Positions 21,924 through 29,844 of a DNA stretch of 29,844 bases are shown here, in pieces. The number at the start of each line of letters is the position of its first letter. Position 1 is the stretch's first letter. Both the position numbers and the translations under genes were made by a program. Origin of the DNA: Chara braunii (taxonomy: Eukaryota; Streptophyta; Charophyceae; Charales; Characeae); assembly GCA_003427395.1 (NCBI GenBank), contig BFEA01000690.1, forward strand, positions 136,906-166,749, in the 5' to 3' direction. Below the pieces are notes generated by a model that saw nothing but the letters and a program-made list of their open reading frames with translations, had not been told where the DNA came from and searched no databases.

Positions 21924-22136
21924 ACCAACCCGCTACTTCAACGGGTGGTAACACTGCCTCCAAAATCGTTACCAGCCAACACTTCAACTCCGGTCTTCAA
22001 AATCACCAGCATCACACCACTTGGTCAGACGAACGAAAGCTATATATCCTCTTGATAGTATCCAGTCACTGATGGTTAAAACGTGCTCACTCACTCCCAG
22101 CAAAGATCCTGGGCAGGTTCACACGCACTATAGCAG
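21924..22136 (-). promoter_or_regulatory. Leader of element B
   Basis: Non-coding sequence between the flanking repeat and ORF1. Short words are shared in order with the leader of copy C (25720-25860) and more weakly with copy A: GCGTGTGAAC, CCCAGGA, GTGAGCACG and TCAGTGACT, read on the minus strand. It presumably holds the 5' untranslated region and promoter. No TATA box is assigned. Confidence 0.55.
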
Positions 22137-22150
22137 GTATTATGAGATAA
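22137..22150 (+). repeat. 14-bp flanking direct repeat of element B, right copy
   Basis: GTATTATGAGATAA, identical to 16985-16998. The satellite continues immediately after it. Confidence 0.75.
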
Positions 22151-24672
22151 GGCTTCATCGAAGATTACACTTATTTTTCTTCTTTTTCTTTGTCGGAAAC
22201 TTAACCGTTGCTAGGGGTCTATGGTGCACCAACCCTTCCCAAGGCTTCGGTGAAGATTACACTTCTTTTTCTTTTTTTTCTGCTTCGGAAACTCATCTGT
22301 CCTTAGGGGCATGCGACCCAAAAACCCTCCCCAAGCCTCCACTGAAAGTCACACTTTTTTTTCATCTCTTTCTTCTTCAGAAACTTAGCCGTGTTTAGAG
22401 GTCTGTCACCGAGCAAACCTTCCAAAGGCTTCGCTGAAGATTACACATTTTTTTTTTGTTTTTCTTCTTTGGGAACTTATGCATTTTTAGAGGTTTGCCA
22501 CCCACCAACCCTCCCCAAGGCCTCGGCGGAGATTACACTACTTTTTTTTTTTTTCTTAGGGGTTTGCGACCCCGGAAACCTCCTCAAGGTTTCGCCGAAG
22601 ATCGCTATTTTTTTTCTTTTTTTTCTTCTTCGGAAACTCATATGTTCTTAGGGGCATGTGACCCAACAACCCTCCCAAAGGCTTCACCGAAGGCTAATTT
22701 TTTTTTCTCTTCTCTTCCTTCTTCGGGAACTTAGACGTTTTTAGGGCTCTGCCACCCAGTAACCCCCCCCAAGGCTTCGCTGAAGATTACACTTTTTTTT
22801 TTTCTTCTTTTTAGGGAACTTAGCCGTTCTTAGGGTCTGCCACCCACGAACCCTCCCCTAGGTTTCACAAAAGATTACAGTTTTTTTTCTTATTTTCCTT
22901 CTTTGGGAACTTAGCTGTTTTTAGGGGACTGTCACCCACGAACCCTCCCCAAGACTTTGTCGAAGATTAAACTTTTGTCTCTTCTTTTTCTTCTTCGTGA
23001 ACTTCGCTGTTTTGAGAGGTCTGCCACCCACCAACTCTCCCCAAGGCTTTACCGAAGATCAGACTTCGTTTCCTTCTTTTTCTTCTTCAGAAATTTAGCT
23101 GTTTTCAGGGGTTTGCCATCCACTAACCCTCCCCAAGGCTTTGCTGAAGACTAAACTTTTTTTTTTTCTTTTTCTTCTTCAACAACTTAATCGTTTTATG
23201 GATTCTGCCACCCACCAACCCTCCCCAAGGCTTCGCCAAAGATTACACTTCTTTTTCTTCTTTTTTTTCTTATACAACTTAGTCGTTTTTAGGGGTCTGC
23301 CACCTAGCAAACCTTCCCAAGGTTTCATTGAAGATTCCACTTTTTTTTCTTTTTTTCTTCATTGGGAACTTAACCGTTCTTAGGGGCCTGCGACCCACCA
23401 ACCCTCACTAAGGCTTCGCCGAAGATTACACTTTTTTTTTTTCTTATTTTCTTCTTCGGAAACTCAACTGTTCTTAGGGGCATGCGACCCACAAACCCTC
23501 CCCAAGGCTTCCCCGAAGATCACATTTTTTTTTCATTCTCTTTTTTCTTCGGAAACTTAGCCATTTTTAGGGGTCTGTCAGCCAACAAATTTCTCAAAGG
23601 CTTCGTCGAAGATTACACATTTTTTTTTCTTCTCTTTTTCAGGAACTTGTGTGTTTTTAGAGGTCTGCCACCCACCAACCCTCCCCTAGGCTTCGCCGGA
23701 GATTACACTTCTTTTTCTTCTTCTTTTTCTTCGGAAACTTAGCCGTTTTTTTAGTCTGCGACCCCGCAAACCTCCTCAAGGCTTCGCCAAAAATCACACT
23801 TTTTTTTCTTTTTTTTCTTCTTCAGAAACTCAGATGTTCTTAGGGGCATGCGACCCACTTACCCTCCCTAAGGCTTCGTCGAAGATTACACATTTTTTTC
23901 TTCTCTTTCTTCTTCGGGAACTTTGTCGTTTTTAGGGCTCTGCCACCAGACCTCCCCAAGGCTTTGTTGAAGATTACACTTGTTTTCCTTCTTATTTTCT
24001 TCGAGAACTTAGCCGTTTTAAGGGGTCCGACACTCACCAATCCTCCCGAAGGCTTCCTCGAAGATTACACTTTTTTTTTTTTTTTTTTTTTTTTTTCAGG
24101 AACTTTTTTGTTTTCCTCAGGCTTCCACCCACCATCCCTCCCCAAGGCTTCGCTGAAGATTACACTCCGTTTTCTTTTTTTTCTTCTTCGGGAACGTAAC
24201 CGTTTTTAGGGGTCTGCCACCTTCCAACCCTCTCCAAAGCTTCGCCGAAGATTGCACCTGTTTCTTTTTTGTTTGGGAACTTAGTCGGTTTTAGCGGTCT
24301 GCGACCTACAAACCCTGCCCGAGGCTTCGCCGAAGATTACACTTCTTTTTATTTTTTTTCTTCTTCGAAAACTCGGTTGTTTTTAGGGGCATGCGACCCA
24401 CCAACCCTCCCTAAGGATTCACCTAAGATTACACTTCTTTTTCAATTTTTTTCTTTTTCGGGAACTTAGCCATTTTTAGAGGTGTGCCACCCACCTCCAC
24501 AAGGCTTCGGTAACGATTACACTTCTTATTCTTCTTTTTCTTCTTCCGGAACTTGGTCCCTTTTAGCGGGCGGGAACCTAGCGCATTGAAGTTAGTCGTC
24601 TTTAGGAGTCTGCCACCCACCAACTCTCCACGAGGTTTTGCCGGAGATTATACTTTTTTTTTTTTTTTTTTT
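22151..24672 (+). repeat. Satellite array, right part, about 27 monomers
   Basis: Same ~92-bp satellite and orientation as 4768-15733, including the GGGGCATGCGACCC variant at intervals. One monomer near 24580 carries CTAGCGCATTGAAGTTAGTCGT in place of the usual AACTTAGCCGT, the same variant that starts the array at 4768. The last monomer runs into a T run and then a different element at about 24673. Confidence 0.93.
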
Positions 24673-24900
24673 TGGGACTGCGTTGCCACTTGTACGCACC
24701 CTCGTACGAGTACGAATTCGTACTCTTGTATTCGTACGCTACTCGTACACTAGGAGCCCCATACGAGTTTTTATTTTCTTTTCAATCCAGTATGATTCTT
24801 ATGTTTTTGCTCAATTTTTAATAAGAATCTAAAGATGATGCTTAACCAAACAATGTTGTGTTGTTCTATTGCATCACATAGTTTGTTTTTGGATTTTTTT
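24673..24900. mobile_element. Fragment of a GTACG-rich inverted-repeat element
   Basis: After a T run come GGGACTGCGTTGCCACTTG and a cluster of GTACG words including a perfect 18-bp palindrome (24708-24725, GAGTACGAATTCGTACTC). AT-rich DNA follows with ATTGCATCACATAGTT and TTTTTTTGATGAC. These words parallel the right end of the 15734-16428 element (TTGCATAACATAC, TTTTTCGATGAC). It is probably one arm of a related element that cuts off the 3' end of retroelement copy C. The opposite end is not seen. Confidence 0.6.
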
Positions 24901-25703
24901 GATGACTTTTTTTCCAGACCTTGCTTACGTTTTTCCGTAATGCACAGATTCCGAGTACAAAGATTAAGCTCCTCAGTCTCACTGCTACTAACACTACTCG
25001 TCGTCGCACACTCTGTGACTACGATCTTCTGCTTTCCCTTAGCTTCGACCGTGCAGAGTTCAGCAATTGAATTGCGAAACTCCGACCGTACATCCTCTCG
25101 AACCTCCTCTCGGAGTTCCCCCATTCGTACCGCCATTTTTATGTCCAAACACTTACGTAGTTCCTTCCTCCTTTCCTCTCCCTTACGTGCCTTCTCCTCT
25201 TTCTTCTTTCTCTTGAGCTCCGCGTCCGTATGCTCCGCTGCTGCTCGTTCGGCCGCCTCCTTCTTCTCGGCTTTCCTACGTTTTTTTGCTGCCTTCTTTT
25301 GTTGCTCAAGCTCCACATACTGACAGACTGCGGTAACACTTTTTCCAATCTCCGCTACCTTAGTCTCTAATATGTCCTTCCTGTGACCGCTAGATTCCCC
25401 GCCTTCACTTGCAGCTCTCTTGCCTTGATTAAACATCCTCTAAGCTTGAGCACACTGGTTGGCGTAGTGTCCAGGTTCCCTGCAATTGTACTAGGTAGGT
25501 GATCCACGCCGCGGACCCCGATCATTGCTCCTGTCGCCATAACGTTCGCCACTAGGACCTCGATCGCTTACGTAGCCTCGATTGCTACCATATCCACGGT
25601 GCCTGCCTCCCTAGTCACGATCGCCACTGCTCTGCTCACGGTTATACCTTCCTTGGTCGTAGTTGCCGCCTCCATAGTCGCAGCGCTCACCATGTCCCGC
25701 CAT
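24887..25703 (-). pseudogene. ORF1 (gag-like, coiled-coil) of copy C, three in-frame TAG stops
   Basis: From ATG at 25703 the frame reads a Gly/Arg/Asp-rich N-terminus, then a zinc-knuckle remnant (YNCREPGHYANQC), then a strongly charged coiled coil. The coiled coil contains ILETKVAEIGKSV, AELKRKKKEEKARKGEERRK and AVRMGELREEVREDVRSEF, and it ends with TRNLCITEKRKQG, which parallels TENLAIAEKRKRG of copy B. In-frame TAG codons lie at 25611-25613, 25491-25493 and 25440-25442. The middle one sits where the first zinc-binding Cys is expected. No TAA or TGA and no frameshift were found in about 270 codons. The last ~40 residues of the open frame derive from the adjoining AT-rich fragment and are not part of the protein. 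Confidence 0.75.
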
Positions 25704-26190
25704 ATCCCTTGCTCATACAGGTCTTCAGTGTAGTAAGCACAGATACAAAGCCCTCCGTATTGCTCGTCGATGCTGCAGTATCGTCCTATCCGAAAGTAGT
25801 CACTGAGTAATCGTGCTCACTTATCCTGGGAACGCGACTCCAGGATTGTTCACACGCCCAATGATAGTCTCATTGTCAGAGGAAGTCAGATCCAGTTACT
25901 CCAAAGCAGACAAGACGAGAAGAGTCAAGCCAAAGTGTTACCGTAGTGGCAGTAGACAAGTGAACGATGAAAACCAGAGGGTTACCACAATCAAGTCCAA
26001 CACACCCGAGAACCACCGCTTTCCACACGCCACCCCGGGCGGTAGTTCACCGTCGTCACGGTCAACTATTTGTCGCGGGAACCTAGGAGGTTCAATACCG
26101 CTGTCGAGCGCATCGATCTGGCACCGCACGTGGCAGCCCGGGACCCTCTCGGCTGCGTCACTCAGGAGTTGGACCCACCTCGACACGAAC
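24900..26190 (-). mobile_element. Retroelement copy C: leader plus broken ORF1, 3'-truncated
   Basis: The order on the minus strand is leader (26190-25704) then ORF1 (25703 to about 24887). It lacks the SAP-like tail, GIY-YIG and RT, because the palindromic fragment at 24673-24900 replaces everything downstream. The leader matches that of copy A in inverted orientation. The 5' limit is uncertain: similarity to A fades near 26190. Confidence 0.65.
25950..26048 (-). promoter_or_regulatory. 99-nt leader block identical to that of copy A
   Basis: The reverse complement of 2626-2724 with no differences found by eye. It lies about 250 nt upstream of the ORF1 ATG of copy C. Flanks on both sides are clearly diverged from copy A. 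Confidence 0.55.
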
Positions 26191-27081
26191 GCACAAACGG
26201 AGCTTCCTTAGGCCGCTCCGGCCAAGTGCGCCAGCCATACCTCTCGCGAGCCCCTACGACAGGATAGGGCCTATGGGAGGCACAACTTACCTCCACCTTA
26301 TGGGAGTTGTCACCTCCCATCAGTGGGCGTATCCCCGCCGAGCTACCAGTCCACAATACGAAAGCTAATCAGTTGCAATTGCAGAGGTGGACCAGCCGAG
26401 GGCGTTATCTTGGGGGGCTGAGGTCCCAAGCGCGACTCGTCGTCGGTCGACTAGGACGCATCCCACACACCACGCGCACACCTCTTTATGAACCAAAAAA
26501 AATAAAACACACACACACGCACATACAACACGACACGAGACACAACGCGACAACGCTCCTAGCCCCTCGGTAGCCAACCCACAACTTCCTGACACGAAGA
26601 TCGGGCAAGCGTCCCGCGTGCGAGTTAGTATAAAACTGCGCGGACGCAGGGCTAACCCATATCGGCCCGCGATGCAGACGTACGCAAGCAGTCGCAATGA
26701 TGGCGTACTATGTAGTGCCCATAATCGTACGGTCCTTGTTAATCTCGGGGGTCGCATTCGACACTCAAGTGTCGGCAAACGCCCCGAGGGTTAATCTCTC
26801 GGCGCTGGACAACCGCCGTGCGCGGTTGAAAACCACACCCTCTTCTTCACCCTGTGCAGAGGGGTTGAGTAAACAACTTTAAGTTGTCGTGGCAGTCAAA
26901 CATTAAGGGGTTTGACTTTGACGGCTGCTACGGACTACAACGTCCAACCATAAGAACCCTAAAAAGCAGACGAATGGGCCTAGGGCCCCCTCTTATTCTA
27001 ACCAGGGTCATGATCTTTTGGGGGTACCCTCTCTCTCCTTGGGTGATGCCCACGGCCTACAATGACCTCAAGCGTTAGCGT
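26191..27081. other. Non-satellite region with short palindromes, no gene seen
   Basis: GC-richer than the satellite. It contains a (CA)n run at about 26507-26518, a 7-bp hairpin ATGGGAG/CTCCCAT at 26300-26320 and a nested hairpin at 26744-26788. Several open frames of 60-140 codons exist on both strands, but none shows a recognisable domain. Parts next to 26190 may still belong to the 5' region of copy C. Confidence 0.5.
26744..26788. other. Nested inverted repeat (45 bp)
   Basis: The outer arms are CTCGGGG (26744-26750) and CCCCGAG (26782-26788). The inner arms are CGACACT (26759-26765) and AGTGTCG (26768-26774), with a two-base loop. Both pairs are perfect. It could form a cruciform or RNA stem. 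GTTAATCTC and GGTTAATCTC occur on either side. Confidence 0.65.
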
Positions 27082-27381
27082 TTACGTGCGAGCCTCCCAA
27101 TCCCATAACCTCAGGGCATTAGGGCGGTGAGGCATCGCACGCAGGATGTTTGCGTAAGGTTGCACGGCTGCTGGCCAGTCCCCTACCGACCAACGATGCC
27201 AGTCATATGTGGTAATCACGGCCCCGGCCTCGCGAACCCCCACAGTAAATACACCCAAGCATACACACATAGGGGAGATAAAGTTGCGATGATCACTGCT
27301 CACAGGCACTGTGGGACTTCTTACAGCCGTTAGTACATATATGAGATCGCAGGCAACCCCAAATCCAGATCCGAGCCACAA
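27082..27381 (-). CDS. Unrecognised open frame of 99 codons, doubtful
   Basis: The C-terminal half (GAVITTYDWHRWSVGDW, then ANILRAMPHRPNALRLWDWE) has the mixed, Trp-rich composition of a globular protein rather than repeat translation. It could be a decayed exon or transposon gene fragment. I do not recognise a family, see no start context or neighbours that help, and the frame could be chance. Confidence 0.2.
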   Translation of the reverse strand: MWLGSGFGVACDLIYVLTAVRSPTVPVSSDHRNFISPMCVCLGVFTVGVREAGAVITTYDWHRWSVGDWPAAVQPYANILRAMPHRPNALRLWDWEART

Positions 27382-27575
27382 GGTCTACCTGCAATCACAT
27401 CAAATAATAGAGAAGCAACCACGCACTACACGCAGTCAACCCAACCAATCTCCACACTCATACCCCTTGCTTTAGCCATGCAAACCCCAATCTCCTGTCC
27501 AACCAACCATAATTAAATACTCAATACCTTTCTCGATGCTTTATTCCTTTATGCTCAACTGACATAGGGCATAAA
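27382..27575. other. Stretch without gene before the hairpin array
   Basis: Nothing recognisable. The composition is similar to the spacers of the array that follows. Confidence 0.4.
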
Positions 27576-28400
27576 GTCAGGCCGTCCAATCTTATGGAAC
27601 TTGTCTGACTCAGCCAATGAGTATACACGAACATGTTGCACAACTACTTCTCTCGTCCTTTTGGGCATATGACTAAGCCGTTCATCTTAGAACAAGGCTT
27701 AGTCGCCCAGAACTGTTTAATATCCAGATTATATATACCTCTCTGAACTTAATGTTCAAACATTGGGCATAGGACTGAGCCGTTCATCTTAGAACAAGGC
27801 CCGGCCTGCCCAGGGTTACCTTCAATTATACTGTTAGTTATACTCTCTTCATTTTATGATAAGCTATAGCCAAGCCGTCCAATCTTATGGAACCCATGCC
27901 TGACTAGCCTGTTCATAAATAGGATAGCATAAAATATAGCCAAAAATTTAACCTTTTGGGTTCCAGCATGTGCGAGGCATTGGGCCAGACCGTCCAATCT
28001 TATGGAACATATCTGGTCGTGTGCCAGGTTCGTTTCTTTCTGATCCACTGTGTGTGGCATGAGTCCAAGGCCATCCAATCTTATGGACATGCCCTGCCCT
28101 CGACAAGAATTACCCCCTCAGAATAAAGCAAGAGGGGGGCTGACCCGTCCAATCTTATGGACTTGCTCAGACCTCCTCGATCAGAAACAAAAGAAACAAA
28201 ACAAACCCCAATCAAACATGACAACCAAACCGTCCAATCTTATGGTACAGGTTCGGCCCCTGAAAAGTCAGCCACAGTCAAACCCTCACAATTCAGAGCA
28301 ATGAGACCGTCCAATCTTATGGAACTGGCCTGACTCTCCATGCAAACTCAAGAATAAACACAACGGTCAGGCCGTCCAATCTTATGTAACTGGTCTAACC
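27576..28400 (+). repeat. Array of ten hairpin units with conserved core
   Basis: Eight units share the core CCGTCCAATCTTATGGAAC with at most a few changes, near 27582, 27876, 27990, 28070, 28146, 28230, 28308 and 28372. Two have the variant core CCGTTCATCTTAGAAC, near 27680 and 27782. The spacing is 64-114 bp. The core folds as TCCA-ATCTTA-TGGA or GTTC-ATCTTA-GAAC. Flanking arms often pair too: at 27671-27704 GACTAAGCC pairs perfectly with GGCTTAGTC, and an outer TGGGC pairs with GCCCA. Other units show arms such as GTCAGGCC with TCTGAC, or GGCCAGA with TCTGGTC. Spacers show little similarity beyond a few shared TTATA and ACTCTCT words. No open frame runs through it. Confidence 0.85.
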
Positions 28401-29083
28401 CCATAGGACCCATTCACGCTCAAGCAAACCACCTTTCACCCACCCTTTCCCCAGATGCAACCCCTTGTGTTCACAATCTGCCATCAGGCGATCAACAAAG
28501 ACTCAAATTGAGATTGCGCACACATTTCTTTACTTAATCTGAGTGGTGTCCTGCCAGTCAAACTAAAGTCAAAATAGGGCTGCATACAATATGCTCAGTC
28601 AATACATAGGACGCTGTACAAATAGGGGTTATACTAGGGTATATAGATGGAAAGCAATGGTTACCTTTCAATTCACTGCCTCCAGAGCCTCGCCTAGGTT
28701 CCGACGGAGCTCCCGCAATCGGTGGGGCAACCTCCCACAAAGGCCTTGGCGCGGGTTACGGGTTGCAATCCCGCCTGCCGCCTTCCTCTCAGAACCAATG
28801 GACTAGACTTAGAGGAAGAAGGGCAGAAGTAGAAAGGTTTAGTCTCTCAAATACAAGAATTGTGCACTCAGACTCGCAGGAGAGGGCCTTGTTGCCTTGA
28901 TGCGCCTGAGGGCCCCGCAATGGCAGCCAACTGATAGCTTGGTCAACAAAATCAAACTACCGGAACCAATCCCCTCCTGACGAACCCTCAAACCACAACA
29001 TCAACCCCCTACTTGTCTTGTCCGGTCATCTCCCTGAGCCTCAACACCTCACCCTTAGCCCAACCCCGGCCTCACAGCAACCT
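28401..29083. other. Non-satellite stretch with no gene seen
   Basis: Short open frames only. An ACGGGTTGCAATCCCGC stem-loop near 28755 resembles a tRNA T arm, but no matching acceptor or anticodon arms were found. Confidence 0.45.
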
Positions 29084-29300
29084 GTAGCAGCCCAATAAAC
29101 ACAGTCGCAGTACTCAGCAGCGGTCAACAACACAGCTGCAGCCGCCCGTAGCCGCAGCCCAGTCACAGTCCACTCACTCAGTAGCGATGCCCTGCCACAG
29201 TGACCAACCACAACACTAGCAGCCCGTGCACAACCTATATCAGCCTGCAGTAATAGCTTGTGTCCTGCCCGTAGCCACGAGTAGCAGCGGTAGCGCTCAC
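29084..29300. repeat. Low-complexity CAG/GCAGCC-rich stretch
   Basis: Dense recurrence of CAGC, GCAGY and AGCAGC words (for example CAGCTGCAGCCGCCCGTAGCC). A minus-strand frame crosses it but is Ala/Arg/Cys-rich and looks compositional. Confidence 0.6.
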
Positions 29301-29393
29301 CAGGCCCCCTGTTACATACTTCAATGAGTATGGGCAGAACCAAAGATCAACCAATATAGGATGAGCATTTATGCAGCGGAAGTCTGATAACGA

Positions 29394-29434
29394 ACTGACT
29401 CACATAGACTGACTCACATAGACTGACCTACATG
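29394..29434 (+). repeat. 14-bp tandem repeat, nearly three copies
   Basis: ACTGACTCACATAG starts at 29394 and 29408, with a third, changed copy (ACTGACCTACATGG) at 29422. Confidence 0.85.
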
Positions 29435-29819
29435 GCATCACTCCACACACATACAATCATGAGATGGTGGGGTCTGGGTCATGCATAGACGATACCCAGA
29501 TCCCGTACACACATACACAAATGAAAGGTGGGAGGAGAGACGAAGGAGGTAGGAGGTAGATCACACCGATAGGTCACAAGATAGAGTCCGGTAGGTCTCC
29601 GAAATGGTAGTCCANAATGTCNTATAACAAGATNAAATTGTCGAGGACCAAAGGTCACCAATGTCGGAGATAACCGAGTCCAGATGTAACCGGTGTCCAA
29701 CTGTGATGCAGCCGAGTATCAACCTCAACAATCTCCAAGTCTCCAATCCGGTAAGTACCACAGTCTCGTATCCCCGAAGTCCAACTCTGATCTCTGTCCA
29801 ACTGGATAGTCTCCAATCT
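29435..29819. other. End stretch with ambiguous bases, no gene seen
   Basis: Single N bases occur at about 29615, 29622 and 29633. Loose recurrences of TCTCCAA and GTCCAACT words are present. No domain or RNA is recognised. Confidence 0.5.
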
Positions 29820-29844
29820 GAAGAAGAAGAAGAAGAAGAAGAAG
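29820..29844 (+). repeat. GAA microsatellite at window end
   Basis: Uninterrupted GAA triplets for the last 25 bases. The run continues to the edge, which may also be where assembly stopped. Confidence 0.9.

Larger units (their letters stand above)
16999..22136 (-). mobile_element. Penelope-like retroelement, copy B, ~5.1 kb, GIY-YIG upstream of RT
   Basis: Bounded by the 14-bp direct repeat and nested in the satellite. In the direction of transcription (minus strand) the order is leader (22136-21924), ORF1 with CCHC knuckle and coiled coil (21923-20687), GIY-YIG nuclease (20662-19943), RT (19441-17965), then a 3' region of about 970 bp with a 162-bp tandem repeat and a perfect hairpin. Canonical Penelope elements carry the GIY-YIG domain C-terminal to the RT. 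Here it is upstream, as reported for permuted groups such as Chlamys and Naiad. Every coding module has at least one stop or frameshift, so this copy is inactive. No poly(A) tail is seen at the 3' end. The 5' end starts downstream of the leader block shared by A and C, so it may be 5'-truncated. Confidence 0.8.

Noticed and set aside
24835-25323. 162-codon plus-strand Ser/Phe-rich frame
   Set aside because: It is antisense to the charged coiled coil of copy C ORF1; Lys/Glu codons read backwards give Phe/Leu/Ser.
2490-26190. Copies A and C as the two ends of one giant inverted-repeat element enclosing the array
   Set aside because: Their ORF1 remnants differ in sequence and extent, similarity is limited to the leader, and the enclosed array keeps a single orientation. 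Two separate insertions of related elements explain it more simply.
27576-28400. CRISPR-like array of short repeats with spacers
   Set aside because: Repeat cores vary, spacing is irregular (64-114 bp), no cas genes are present, and the context is eukaryotic.
28683-28770. Possible tRNA around the T-arm-like ACGGGTTGCAATCCCGC
   Set aside because: No 7-bp acceptor stem, D arm or anticodon arm can be placed at the right distances.

Overview
The window reads as repeat-rich nuclear DNA of a eukaryote. No bacterial operon layout, rRNA or confident tRNA is visible. The coding remnants are decayed retroelements, and most of the rest is satellite. The style of the element proteins (arginine-rich CCHC zinc-knuckle proteins, and a reverse transcriptase (RT) with a GIPMG motif) reminds me of charophyte (Chara-like) genome scaffolds. 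That is recollection, not a search result, and I see no intact host gene that would settle it. No host gene is called with confidence.

Layout, left to right. 1-580 is a diverged block of a ~92-bp satellite. 581-2312 holds duplicated non-coding modules, three satellite monomers in reverse orientation and a 55-bp tandem repeat. About 2490-3700 is a broken plus-strand retroelement copy (A): a leader plus a first open reading frame (ORF1) with a damaged zinc knuckle. 3778-4225 is a ~123-bp tandem repeat. From 4768 to 24672 lies one large satellite array, about 14 kb once its inserts are removed. Each monomer has a conserved half (hairpin core CTTCGCCGAAG) and a polypyrimidine half. The inserts are a 164-bp module present twice (5342 and 11204), a ~0.7-kb terminal-inverted-repeat element (15734-16428) and a ~5.1-kb retroelement on the minus strand (copy B, 16999-22136) bounded by a 14-bp direct repeat. 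24673-24900 is a palindromic fragment related to the inverted-repeat element. About 24900-26190 is a third, minus-strand retroelement copy (C). 26191-29844 is non-satellite DNA with a striking array of ten hairpin units at 27576-28400, simple repeats near the end and a GAA run at the window edge.

Copy B is the most informative part. Read on the minus strand it has a leader, ORF1 (Arg-rich N-terminus, CCHC knuckle, coiled coil, SAP-like tail), a GIY-YIG nuclease, an RT of Penelope-like type, and a 3' region with a 162-bp tandem repeat and a perfect hairpin. The nuclease lies upstream of the RT, the reverse of canonical Penelope and like the permuted green-lineage groups. The element is dead in this copy, with stops and frameshifts in every domain. 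Copies A and C share a leader with each other that contains a 99-nt block with no differences, although their proteins have diverged strongly.

The three best leads are the permuted element with a zinc-knuckle ORF1, the 99-nt invariant leader block, and the hairpin array at 27.6-28.4 kb. Coordinates of repeat edges are approximate unless stated, because all alignments were done by eye.
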